A stretch of DNA of 64,000 nt. Origin: Spodoptera frugiperda (lineage: Eukaryota; Arthropoda; Insecta; Lepidoptera; Noctuidae). Shown here in pieces: positions 50,501 through 61,072 of the stretch (its first letter is position 1; the number at the start of each line of letters is the position of its first letter). Location: NCBI RefSeq assembly GCF_023101765.2, contig NC_064224.1, forward strand, positions 7,954,103-8,018,102. The letters run 5' to 3'. The notes beneath the pieces are model-generated. The model ran no database searches. It had not been told where the DNA came from and was given only the letters and a program-made list of their open reading frames with translations. Both the position numbers and the translations under genes were made by a program.

Positions 50501-52471
50501 ACCACACCTATCGATCGATAGTCCATCGGTGCCATCGAACGACATCGGTCGACATTGATCGATTGGTAGTTTTAATTGATCGACGGATACCGGTCGACTT
50601 ACCAATTAATCGACTGTCGGTCGAAGTCAAAGTCAAAATTATTTATTTCAATTAGACCAGGATGTCAATTTTGAAGGTCAAAGCTAATGTAATAATATTA
50701 ATAACGTCAGTCTGTCGGTCAGTCCTCTAGTGAAGCTATTTGCTCGTTCCAAAGTGTAGATTCCTATGGAGAAGAACGAGCAAGAAACTCCATAGGTTAC
50801 TCTTTTCCAATCAGATTCACAATACAATTCATGGTTACATTGTTTCGATTGCTTCAACTATGTGAGAACAATGTAAAACTAATATTTAGTCAAAGTGATA
50901 GAAAAAGAAAATAACCCTGAGGACAAGGATCGACATCGACCAATCCATTTCACCATCGATCGATGGTATCTATCGGCTATCGATTGTTGTGGTAGAAACT
51001 ATCGATTGACGTCACCGGTCCATACGATTCTCCATACGGTATACTTCATTATTCTATAAGTTCTTGTAATGTAACTGTTTATTGTACCATCAATTAAAAT
51101 AAAATAAAACATCACCAGTGTTGGACTAAGGACCATAATCTCCAGACGTGGAAGTCAGGTTGGAGATTGTAGTTTAAAATGTTCTCGGTCAAATATAGAC
51201 TACACGGTTGGCGCGGCTGCCGCGTAACTTGTAGCGGGTTCGATTCCCACACAAACTGTTGGTTGTTACTTATAAAAGACAAAATGGCGTTAAAGGTCAC
51301 CTATCTTAACTAGGGAGTTTATTAAAATTTAAGAGAGTCATTAGTCAACTAAACATGTAACTGTATTTTACAGATCCACGCCGTGGTTATAGAAACCCTG
51401 GCGAAGCAGAAGGATAGGACGGCGCTCACCAACTACAAGATGACCTTGAACCCTCAATCAGAAGAATACATCCTCGCTGAGAACACTCTCAGAGATAATG
51501 TAAGTTGTTTAGGAGATGTAAAGAAAATAATAGTTGCAGGTTGAGACGATAGGTGGTGCTAACGGTGGAGACGCCATGATTTTTATTTTGTCAAAGAATT
51601 GAATTTAATTTATTTTGTTATATTAAACTAATTAGTGGAATAAGAGCGACAATATAACTTTAAATGTCGTTTCTTTTGATTTACAGGTAAAGTTTTTCCA
51701 ATACAGTAATGTTATGTTGTGATTATTCATTGTAACATTTACTCGCGCACTCAGAGTCATTTAATGGTTACTTAACCCAGTCCTTAGCAATTGTTTTCCA
51801 TACAAAATCGTTACTAAAGAATAGTTTAAGCATTAACTGACTCTGAGTGTGGCAGTTAGCATAGCATTAGCCGTAATTGGGCCTCCGGTAACCTTACTCA
51901 CACGACGAAACACAACGCTTGCGTTGTTTCGACGACGGTTTTTCGACGGCGACGACGACGGTTTTCTGTGAGACCGTGGTATCACTCGAGTCGAGCCGGC
52001 CTATTCATACTGAAGCATAGCTGTCCCACACTTAAATTACATACATTTCTTTTTTTATGAAACACAGTCGGTAAACAGGCAGACGTATCACCTGATGGTA
52101 AGCAATCGCCGCCGCCCATGGACACTTGAAACACCAGAGGCGTTACAAGTGCGTTGCCGGCTTTTTGGGGGTTAGGAATTTAAAGATTGTTGTTCGGGAA
52201 TTGGGGATTGGGAAGATTGGGAAGGGGGGAATTGGGCCTCCGGTAACCTCATTCACACAACGAAACACAACGCACGCGTTGTTTCACGTCGGTTATCTGT
52301 GAGGCCGTAATATCACTCCGGTCTAACCGGCCCATTCGTGCAATGCAAAATCAACGTTTTGCATTTATTTCTATAGAAATTTAAATGAAATTAGAGGTCT
52401 TGCAAATCAATTATTTTTGTGTTAATAAAGCGTTTTGTTTTTGTTTGCAGTCAATAAAATGGAAGAATTGA
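44595..52471 (+). CDS. VIPAS39: VIPAS39 / SPE-39 (Vps16B) orthologue, 419 aa, 11 exons
   Basis: Exons: 44595-44663, 45394-45547, 46118-46308, 46864-47000, 47489-47516, 47851-48001, 48784-48920, 49673-49762, 50140-50295, 51374-51499, 52451-52471 (1260 nt), all GT..AG and in frame. SPE-39 family proteins bind VPS33B and act in endosome-lysosome and lysosome-related organelle trafficking. Evidence: the acidic start MDDDDYWNTSETKAKAFSFD, an alpha-helical Vps16 C-terminal-like body (about 130-400; VVLFLIQTLNKKLVYELLSS, DALF-type W-D-x-V-E-x-LFTKK-DWFG) and a C-terminal SIKWKN matching the family's terminal I-[RK]-W-K-N. It is shorter than the roughly 490-residue vertebrate protein, mainly in the N-terminal linker. 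The last exon adds six codons only, and exon 5 is 28 nt. The GC-rich third positions of exons 7 and 9 contrast with the AT-rich introns. Confidence 0.93.
46405..46690 (+). repeat. Repeat family N in VIPAS39 intron 3
   Basis: TTATAAGCTGGTAAACGAGC through GGCGTTACAAATGTGTCGCC to CGTGCCGAAGCATGAC. The end is cut short. Confidence 0.8.
48040..48275. repeat. Palindromic MITE in VIPAS39 intron 6
   Basis: ACGAGAGCTAGCAACGT faces ACGTTGCCAGCTCTTATAC. Inside, CAGTTTTTAGATATATTATG faces CATAGTATATCTAAAAACTA. No ORF. Confidence 0.75.
48290..48510 (-). repeat. Repeat family N, reverse, VIPAS39 intron 6
   Basis: TGGGAGAGCTATGCTTCAGT through CCAGATTTTCTAACAACCCT to CGAGTGTCCACC, directly abutting an R1 tail. 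Confidence 0.75.
48512..48718 (+). repeat. R1-clade 3' tail fragment, VIPAS39 intron 6
   Basis: CATCAGACCACCACAGATGG, GGGCTGATGCCTGATCCGGA, then GTCAGTAAGAGTCTGACACT and an A-run at 48710. Very similar to 29880-30075. Confidence 0.85.
48950..49155 (-). mobile_element. SINE-2, reverse, VIPAS39 intron 7
   Basis: T-run then AACGTTGCCCCACACTAGGA, ACACCCAGACCCGAAACAAC, GGGAATCGAACCCGCTACCC and CAACCGTGCAGT. Reverse complement of the copy at 8275-8480. Confidence 0.85.
49205..49365 (-). pseudogene. RTE-clade retrotransposon ORF2 C-terminus, 5'-truncated
   Basis: On the minus strand it encodes RWTDDIVRVAGSQWMQVAT, then CRSTWRTKGEAFVQQWTYPG, before a (GAT)n tail. A ..W.DD...W...A..R..W.. C-terminus next to GAT repeats is typical of RTE elements. 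Only about 50 codons remain. Confidence 0.75.
49390..49605. repeat. MITE family P, both ends present, VIPAS39 intron 7
   Basis: GAATTAACTAAAAAATAACG at the left faces GATTTTTAGTTAATTTAGTA at the right. The internal GAGAAACGCTCTACTAG faces TAGAGCTTTTCTCTA. No ORF. Confidence 0.7.
50342..50489. mobile_element. piggyBac-type MITE with TTAA target duplication
   Basis: TTAA at 50338-50341 and 50490-50493 borders CCCGTTCATTGCCAC and GTGGCAGTGAATGGG (13 of 15 inverted matches). The 148-bp element is non-coding. TTAA plus CCC..GGG ends is the piggyBac signature. It lies in VIPAS39 intron 9. Confidence 0.88.
50500..50995. repeat. ATCGAT-rich inverted-end element, VIPAS39 intron 9
   Basis: The left end TTACCACACCTATCGATCGA and the right end ATCGATTGTTGTGGTAGA are imperfect inverted copies (TACCACA..ATCGAT). 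Both flanks are packed with ATCGAT, GTCGAC and ATCGGT strings. The centre (about 50622-50900) holds a retroelement-like piece with AAGTCAAAGTCAAAATTATT and GAAGAACGAGCAAGAAACTC. Confidence 0.65.
51870..52350 (+). repeat. Two family-N copies in VIPAS39 intron 10
   Basis: A 3'-half copy (about 51870-52030) is followed by a near-complete copy (about 52050-52345). Between 51930 and 51965 a local GACGAC expansion lengthens the first copy. Confidence 0.75.
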
Positions 52472-52561
52472 GTCATCAAGTTTAAACATTCCAGGATCCA
52501 GAGAAAATCTTCATGACATTGTATTTAGATTTTTTATCTTTTTATAATAGACTAGTTTCAA

Positions 52562-52866
52562 GGTGTTTTTCCACCAGAAATGTGCTATGTAGCTATGCTA
52601 CAAAGATGTAATAGCTAAGCTGTGAAACTATGTGACCGTTTCTACTGAAGTATGTAGCTGTGCGAGGAAAATGCGCATGCGCATGAGTATGCGATGTATC
52701 GATAGTAGGGAAGCCATCTATAGCACGCAACTTTCTATATAAATAACGTAGCTTAGCAGAAGTTTCCACCAGTGCTAAGCTATGTGTAACAATGAATATG
52801 ATTGTTGGAAACCAAACGCATCCACAGCAACGTAGCATAGCACATCTCTGGTGGAAAAGCACCTTA
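52562..52866. mobile_element. AAGGTG-type MITE behind VIPAS39
   Basis: GGTGTTTTTCCACCAGAAAT plus GTGCTATGTAGC at the left faces GCATAGCACATCTCTGGTGG and AAAAGCACC at the right. About 305 bp, no ORF, within the probable 3'UTR of VIPAS39. The second copy is at 31438-31795. Confidence 0.75.
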
Positions 52867-53001
52867 CGTGAATTATCCCATGTTTGTATTGTACATTTCT
52901 CATAAAATATTTTTTACTTATGAAAACTCTTAATGTTACTTTTTAAGATATTATTTATTGTTAAAACATTTTTTTATAATTATGAACATAATATTGTATT
53001 C

Positions 53002-53007
53002 AATAAA
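53002..53007 (+). terminator. Likely polyadenylation signal of VIPAS39
   Basis: AATAAA in an AT-rich context about 530 nt past the stop. The MITE at 52562-52866 would lie in the 3'UTR. Confidence 0.5.
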
Positions 53008-53099
53008 TGTAAGTATAGGTATATAATCAAATAAATCTTATTTATTTTTATAATGTGTCTTCATTTGTCTTATACCTTAAAAATAGATAAAATATCATG

Positions 53100-56000
53100 A
53101 AATCCAAATTGTTTACAAGTGTGATCTACACTTGGGAACAAAAAAAGAGCTACAAAAGCTTTTTCTTTTTGTTTTCTTGATAAATATATTCTGAAACAAG
53201 TATTTTGCTTCCCTTTCGCACATTACCTGGCGAGAGTTAATGTCAGGCTCTTACTTACTATTAACCACCCCGTTCCTACTCCTGCTTTGAGCCGGAGCCC
53301 CGGTAACCCCTCACATCATCCGCAGCTCTAGATTCGCACATTACCTAAACATAACATTTAAAGGATACTGACCTCAAACTACAAATAATTTACTTGTAAC
53401 AATATAAGTAAATAATTTGTTTTCCTTATTTACCTAAGGAACTAATAAACACATAGATACTCTAATTACACACACTAAAATAAAGAACACTCATAAACAT
53501 ATACACATACATAAAACCAAGATACGCGCGAAAAACAATACCCTTCCTATAGGTTAAAAATTGAACCCTATTACGCATGTTTTAAAGTTCATAATTCTAT
53601 ATAACTCTAGCTACATGAAAAGCGTCTATTGTTTTATACCTCCTAATGAAAATTTAAAATCCGAATCACCTTCAAAGACTGAGTAAACACCAATTAGCAT
53701 TAATTAATAATAAGCAAGTTAAAATCATCCTTATTACCAAAGGAATAAAGTTAATATTGTCTCGACAAGACAAATGAGTCATTCTTTACTAATTGCGTCG
53801 TCGAGAAACAAGCAAAATTCAACCTTGGTCTCATAAGGATAACGTTAATTTCTCTTTGTCACACCTCTGAGTCATCTTTCAAAACTTGGCAAGTAAAATT
53901 AAACCTTAGGAATAGAAAAATAAAGATGATTTTAAATTGTAACGTTATGAATTATCTTGCTTTGGTGCATTCCTTAATGGGACGTATTTTCAAGTGACAA
54001 GTTTTGTGCCATAAGGAAAACTTGATTTATTTGTTTAAGTACTAAATATTTGTTCTAAATCTGTCTACGATATTCTAACTGCTCTAATTAGTAGTCAATG
54101 TATAAATATACAAATATGTGTGAAATTGGCGTTCTATTGTCTCTGCCTACCCCCATGGGAGACAGGCGTGAGGTTATGTATGTATGTATGTGTGAATTTG
54201 TTTCGCGAAAACTGCTGCATCGATTTTGATGATATTTTCAAAATGACTGTTGTTTTATTTACCCACGTTGTTTTATTAATCTTAACGAGGTTTTTAGATC
54301 TAACATAATTAATTAACTAAAAATCATGGTTTACTCACGCAAATTTACAGAGAAAAGCTATCATAATAAGTACTTATATGCACTTCTATTCACCAATTTG
54401 AGGTTCTTTTCTTTAAGGAGGCAAACTCCTCCACTGACTTCTCACGCCTTGGGCGAGGCGAGTGGGAGTGTCAGACTCTTACTAACTAAAAACCACCCCG
54501 TTCCTACTCCAGCTTTTTGAGCTGGACCACCGGTGAACCCGCTTGGTAATCCCGCAGCTCCGGATCAGGCGTCAGCCCTACTGGGCCCCATCTGTGGTGG
54601 TCTCTTCAAAGAGTCATCAGTTTGAGGTACTCAGTACCCAAAGGTGTAAACTTATAAAACAGTATGTACATAATTTTATAACTTTCGTGAGACATACTAA
54701 ATTAATTATTATGTTATCGGCTTACTCACATAATTGTTTGACGAGGAACTCGATTAATTTCAAGCCATGCTAGAGGCTCATATTCATGAGCAGCATTCCG
54801 CGACACACGACAAATTTAGTATGTACATACTTGCCATTTTTTAAATAAATACCAGATCACAGTCAATGAATAGTCTCCTCAATAAAACGAGTTCAATCGT
54901 CACACGATGCCAACGAACAATGGAATTGAACCTTGAACGGTTTACGGTGTAACCGCTTCTTACATAACTTTTAGTTTCGTTGACCATTCAAACCTCTTTG
55001 GTCACGGTTGTGGAGTCCTTGTCCAACTGACTATTGTACTTATTTTGTCTATAAATCAATAAATAATTGTACCCTTAGTATGAGTTTGCTTTACGTAATC
55101 GAAACGAGAACGCGCTCTGATTGGTTGATTTGTTCGAACTAGCCAATCAGAGCGCCGAACATTATTCTGTGGCCGAACGCGCTCTCGTTTCGATTACTTT
55201 AAAAGTAAATATTCGAGCCAGCCAATCAGAGCGCCTAACGCGTTCTTGTTTCGATTAATTTAACACTTTAGAACGAGCATCTAGCTTCACTGACAGACAG
55301 ACTGACAGACTATTCAATTTGACGTTTCAAAAGTGCCTTATTTAGGATTAATTGAAATAAATGCTTTGACTTTGACTTTGACGTAAAAAAACTCATACTA
55401 ATGGTACTGCTTGGTGAACGTGAACGTTACGGGTGAACAACTGGATTTCAACTGGTTTCGTGGACTCCATTCCCAAAACAATTTAGGTACTATACCTACC
55501 TATGTTCCTTAACAGTCTACGAGAGTCCACTGCTAAGTTATGCGTCTCTTCTATGAAACAGGAATTTTCCATAGGTACTTACCTAAACTACCTAAATCTC
55601 CACGCCTAGCATCCATTATCCTGGCATAGCTCTAAATAGGCTCATCAAAGCACACTGCTGACTGCTCTAATGAACATATTTCTGCTGAAACTGCTGTTTT
55701 GGGTGTGGTTTTTATCTGTGATATGGGTTAGGTTACCTTGATATGCAGCCTCTTCTATTTGCATAAAGTACAGGTGTAAACCCTTATCTTCAGTGATAAG
55801 CAATCACCCTATTATTATCAGATAATGATAGTACTCGTATTGTTTCATAACAAACGATAACATGGTACTTGCTTAATCAACAACAATATGGTTTTCCCTT
55901 AAAACAACATCCCTATGTCTATGTAGTTATAACATAAAATTATACTCTTTTGGAGGGCGAAAAATCATCCTATGACTTCACCCGCCTTGGGCGAGGCGGG

Positions 56001-57792
56001 AGGGAGTGTCAGACTCTTGCTGTCTAAAAACCACTACATTCCTTCTTTTGCTTTTACCCGGAGCCCCGATAACCTGTTACATTGTCCGCAGCACCGACCT
56101 ATAGTACTGACATAATATGCACCTCTGCCTATGATGTCTATACCTAATTAGGTCACCCATCAGGGTCATTAACCTTAGTCGCTAGTGGTGTAAGCAGCCC
56201 TCGACACAAATATTCTAACATTTAATGTTTCAAGCACGCAAGTAAACAAGTAGGTGGCAGGTAAACAATGCATGCTAACTCGTTGTTATTCAGTGCATTT
56301 AAGTTACCTAGGTTACCTAACTCAACCAGTAGTAATTGTGTTACGTTTTTAGTTGTGATATTGTACCTTTTTTTACGGGGGGAAACCTGCAAAAGGCGCC
56401 TAGCTTTTTGGGAAGAAAGACTAGTAGGGAGTGTGGGATTCTTACCTCACTAAAATCACACCGGTAGTCACCCTCAGCACCTATAAACGTGCACCGAGTT
56501 TTCTATTAGACCTGCTACGGAACCCTCACACAAAAAATGGGGATATTGTACCTATCCACAATAGTTTGGTAAATACAGAATTATTCTAAAGTAGGTAAGT
56601 AACTAAGTAGCTAGTTCCATAGGTTTTTTTTTGAGGGGGAAAATCATCCAATGACTTCTTCCGCCCTAGGCGAGGCGAGAGGGAGTGTCAGACTCTTACT
56701 GACTAAAAACCACCCTGTTCCTACTCTTGCTTTTCGAGCCGGAGCCCAGGTTAACCTGCTAAAGTAGTCCGCTGCTCTGGATCAGGCTTCAGCCCTACTG
56801 AGCCCTATCTGTGGTGGTCTGATGGCTCTTTGAGGCGCGCGTATATTCCATAGGTGGCGTCGTATCATCCACGAAGTTGGAGAGGCGATCTAATAAAGAA
56901 CGCCTAGGCCTATGTTCAGCAGGGGACAGCTTGTGGCTGATATGATGATCATGGTGACGATAAAAGTATAGAAACACAGCTCAAACCTTCTCCGTGCGAG
57001 AAGAGGCCTTTGGTCAGCAATGGCCACTTATAGGCTGTTGATGTGTATGAAAACATTGCAGTAAAATCCTTCCCCACCTAGATATGCTTATCTTTCTACT
57101 ATTGACTATCTAACACAAAATTTAGGCCATTATTTACACACGTATTAAATATTATCTACCCAAGTAGGTACTCATACATATACTTACATTTCCAAGGCTT
57201 TAATTTATCATGTTGATTTGATACATAATATTTACTGTGACTCACTGATTAGACTAGACTATATTTTTTAATAGAAGGTTTCAACTCCGCAAGTTGGACA
57301 AATGTTAGTTGTTAATGGGTTTTAAGATTCCAAAGTTATAAATAACCGGCGTAATACCGACTGACTGACAAATAACACACATCCAAAACTTTTTTAAGGG
57401 GGGAAAAACATCCAATGACTTCTCCCTTCTGGATTGTAGAACTAAAGGTACTTACTTACTGCTAGGTGTGCCTATATTACGCTTTTGCATCCAGCTATGT
57501 ATTAAATTAAACAAGTAAATAACTCATTAACAGTCTAATACCTAAGGCAATTAATAGCTAATGATACCTACCTAATTGTAAAATCGTCTAAAATTACCTT
57601 CGAAATGACTCATCTTTAGAAAAATAAATGAGTTTGTCGTCTTGTTAATTAGAATTGTGTACCTACCTATTCTGTAGGTACCTTTGTACAGTAAAAAGAT
57701 TGCAACTCTCACTCGAGTTTCACTACACGCATCAACTCGTATACAATCATACAGTTAACTAGGTATGCCAAGGTAGACCGTATATTTTAGAC
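53100..57792. other. Gene-free, repeat-rich interval
   Basis: No conventional gene recognised. Reverse R1 3' tails at 53215-53335, 54410-54605, 55955-56095 and 56628-56835. A large palindromic CCAAT-type MITE at 55071-55412 contains a 3' retro-tail (ATTGAAATAAATGC, TTTGACTTTGACTTTGA). MITE P pieces at 54300-54365 and 54680-54830. A different retro-tail at 56370-56520 recurs at 35035-35165. Confidence 0.55.
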
Positions 57793-57990
57793 TAGCTACT
57801 TCCGCGCGGTTTCACCCGCTCTGCTTGGCTCCTATTGGTCATAGCGTGATGTTTTATAGCCTATAGCCTTCCTCGATAAATGCACTATTCAACACAAAAA
57901 TAATTATTCAAATCGGACCAGTAGTTCTGGAGATTAGCGCGTTCAAACCAACAAACAAACTCTTCAGCTTTATAATATTAAGTATAGATT
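57793..57990 (+). repeat. Dispersed repeat family S3
   Basis: CTAGCTACTTCCGCGCGGTT at the start and CAGCTTTATAATATTAAGTA at the end. A few substitutions relative to 21170-21368. Confidence 0.8.
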
Positions 57991-58438
57991 AAAAACAGCC
58001 ATTAGACATATATCACTGCAAGATATAAAATCATATTTTAATGATATAATTATGGCATTACGTGCCATAATGTGCACTTCTGCCTACCCCTTCGGGGATT
58101 AAAGGCGTGACGATATGTATGTATGTACTTACCGCCCACATGACGTTAATTCATTCTAGTAAAACGATCAATAACTTTACAACTATTGAAATTGCGACTA
58201 AGCCGCATCATCACTTACCACCAGGCGAGATAGCAGTCAAATGTCCACCCATCAAAAATATATAAAAAACTACATAAATCCAGCCATTTCGAAAACAATG
58301 ACTTATTATTTTACCTGTTAAGTACTTAGTCATTTAAACTCAGAAAATATACCTAATCATTCTTAAAATACACATTAAAACACCACAATTGGAAACTTTA
58401 AATGAAACAAACAGAAACACTTAACTAAACACGTTTAT

Positions 58439-58582
58439 TTACTGTTCATCATCGCCACAGCAGCCGTCTGCATCGATCTCCACACCACACATCCTTAACA
58501 GGAAGACACAGCAGGTCACACATAGCAAGCATCTTAAAATCTTCCCACACGAACCACAGTTGCAATGACATGAAATACACAT
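58439..58582 (-). CDS. Small cysteine-rich ORF, 47 aa, unknown
   Basis: Minus-strand ATG at 58582-58580 in the context AAAAATGT, stop TAA at 58441-58439, with AATAAA overlapping the stop. The product starts MCISCHCNCGSCGKILRCLL and has 12 cysteines in 47 residues, a hydrophobic Cys-containing centre (LLCVTCCVFLL, about 19-29) and an acidic end (CCGDDEQ). An in-frame stop lies four codons upstream, so the start is set. The pattern loosely recalls Cys-rich membrane micropeptides, but I recognise no family. It is short and could be chance. A longer ORF in another frame overlaps the same DNA. No splice partner is obvious. Confidence 0.35.
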   Translation of the reverse strand: MCISCHCNCGSCGKILRCLLCVTCCVFLLRMCGVEIDADGCCGDDEQ

Positions 58583-58806
58583 TTTTACACCTTATTGCAC
58601 TACCCAAGAATCGAAAATCCCTTTTCCACAAACTCCTTTTTGGTAGCGACTATCACCAAATTGCAATTTGCACTTTAGTTTTTTTAAAATGATATTTGTT
58701 ATTTTTATTAAACGTGAAGTCTTGTACACGAGTTTACAGAACCGCGGGCAGCGGTGTTATGACGCATTTGTTTGTATATTGTACGTTTTAGTATTTGTGA
58801 GTGTAA

Positions 58807-59303
58807 GGGCCTATGCACACCACGTTTTTTAAACGCGTTTGGAAACGCGCGTCGCCGGCGCGTTTTTCTCCTGCAGAGCAGTTTGTTGTCGTTTGTATCG
58901 ATACAAACGCGTGGTATCGCGTGTATCGCTACACACGCGCGTTTGCATCGCGTCTTTTTTTAACGTTGCCCCACTTTGGTATTGTCTCCTGTGTCGTGGG
59001 TGCGTTTACAAACTTACAAGTTCACATGCACATGACACTCAGACCCGAAACAACAATTTGTGGATCACACAAAGAGTTGCTCCGTGCGGGAACGGAACCC
59101 GCTACCCGTTGCGCGGCAGTCAGTTGCCCAGCCCAGCGTCTGTATCGCTAGACACGCGCGTTTGCATCGCATCTGTATCGCTACACACGCGCGTCAGGTG
59201 TGCAAAGGTCTACAGGCTGCGTCTAACTTGCGTGCGTATCGCGTCTGTATCGCTACAAACGCGCGTCGACGGCGCGTTTAATAAACGTGGTGTGCATAGG
59301 CCC
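58807..59303. mobile_element. PIF/Harbinger-type MITE with TAA duplication and nested SINE-2
   Basis: TAA at 58804-58806 and 59304-59306 borders GGGCCTATGCACACCACGTT at the left and its inverse ACGTGGTGTGCATAGGCCC at the right. A 3-bp TAA duplication and a GGGCC start fit PIF/Harbinger. The interior carries repeated GTATCGCTACAnACGCGCG units (about 58918, 59142, 59177, 59247). A reverse SINE-2 (about 58953-59140) has inserted into it. Confidence 0.85.
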
Positions 59304-60287
59304 TAAAGTTATCATGACTATCTACGGCAGGTTTAAAGTAGGTAAGCGTCAGATAACAGGTGTTGACTTGGACTATGAGTAATGTTAATAAAATGAGTCG
59401 CTTACCGACTCATAGTTTTTTCCTGTGAAATTAAAATGTATTCTAGTAGATTTGTCGTAGTTTTGAAACTGACATGGTCACTATCACTATCATTAGAACT
59501 TGAGACGGGATTTTATGTTTACTAGTGGTCGCCTAGTGGCCGAAATTCGACCATATATGATTTAATTTACAATACCACTTAACGTACGTTGAAGGATAAT
59601 TTTTATTTAACTCAAACTCTTTTATAAAACTCTTTTCATATGAGACGTGAGAATATCATCGCAATATCTATCGATTTTGACGTTTTGTCAAATACGATCA
59701 GATACTATGCATGTGTGTGTAATGTTTTATTTATTGATTTAATGTACTTTATAAGCATTATTTTTGAAAAGTATTAGCGCTATGCACTTCTCCTACACAT
59801 AAACTATAAGTGTACCAAATTTTATCCTCCTACGTCCGCGCAATTATCGTAAAAAGACGTCCAAAGTTTTTGCATCACGTATTAATATATAGATTTATGT
59901 CTATGAGTTACCGATATACCGACATAAATAAACATGGTAAATATCCCGTCTCAAGTTCTAATGATAGGTAGTATTTTGTCTGTAGTAGAGAACTTCTAAG
60001 GAAAAGTAAGGTTTGTTTGGAAAAACCAGATGAACAAGCAAAATAACCCAGATTTTTGCGATTTGTAACACGATGACTACCTATGTTTCGAGCTGCGGGA
60101 GATAAAAATAGAAATAGAAACATACATATTTATTTGCTCCAAAACATGGTATACAAAGATCTTACAATTTAAATGGAATTCACATGTTTTGCTTAATTTA
60201 TAAGCATGCAAATATTTAAAATTATCACAGAAATGTGAGTTTGTATCTATGTTAATACAACATGCAAAATACTGCCTAATTAAAAAA

Positions 60288-60560
60288 CTAAAACTTATAA
60301 TCTAAACATTCCTTAAGACTATAAAAATTATGTTGGTTGAGCCATTTGTATAGTTTTTTCTTAAATAGACTAGCATTAAGGCACTTAAGCCATGTGGGTA
60401 GTTTGTTATATACGCGTTTACACATGGCCACGCAGTTTTTGCTATATTTGGTACTATTAGGTCGGTTTATAACGAGTTTATATGGAGATGCCGAGTCAAT
60501 ACCTTCCGAAGAGGCTCATGGAATAGAATCCAAGCTCTTGTAGAAATTACGTAATCAATT
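60288..60560 (-). pseudogene. Jockey/CR1-type reverse-transcriptase C-terminal fragment
   Basis: The minus strand encodes a run ending in VYNKLPTWLKCLNASLFKKK and LYKWLNQHNFYSLKECLDYK, then TAG at 60290-60288. A Y-N-x-L-P segment, an F-K-x-x-L segment and a FYS end are typical of the ORF2 C-terminus of Jockey/CR1-type elements. An in-frame TGA upstream marks it as dead. Confidence 0.7.
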
Positions 60561-61072
60561 TTTTTATAACTTTCATCATCTTATCACAAGTTTTAATATC
60601 TGATAAGTTGTACCTACATACATACATACCAACTTGAGTCATTCTTCTAAAAACTATGATTCACTATCCTAACAAAATACTGATAACAAACTTTCCGTAC
60701 GATTACTTTTATTTCCTTGAAAGACATACGGCCTTACTTATAAAAATCCACTAATCAACAGCTAAGCAACTAATTAACTAATAACTCATTAACTCCTTAA
60801 TTATCAATTAACTATTTCTTACTTATAAACACTGTTTACACGTCACTTAACTAAGCAATGGTTAAATAACGTTTTTATTTTATACGCTGCCAATACCAAA
60901 CGTAAAGCTACATTGTGATGGTAAAATTCCTGTTATCCAAAGAGAAATTAAAAAATCATAACGTCAAAATTCTAAATTGTGTCAAATATTGTCAAAAGAG
61001 TGGTAATTTCAAATTTTTTTGGTGTTGTATAAATATACAGCGGTGTGGTGTTTTTGTTGTGTTAGTGATATA

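Noticed and set aside
58449..58631. 60-residue minus-strand ORF overlapping the Cys-rich ORF
   Set aside because: No family character. The overlapping 47-codon frame has the better start context and abuts AATAAA.
58813..59306. ORFs of 112-155 residues at 58.8-59.3 kb
   Set aside because: They translate a GC-rich Harbinger MITE with a nested SINE-2; the residues are those of the SINE seen elsewhere.
60860..61072. Left terminal inverted repeat for the Myb/HARBI1 pair
   Set aside because: Searched by eye for a GGGCC-type or other end next to TWA and found none convincing; without the right end the border cannot be set.
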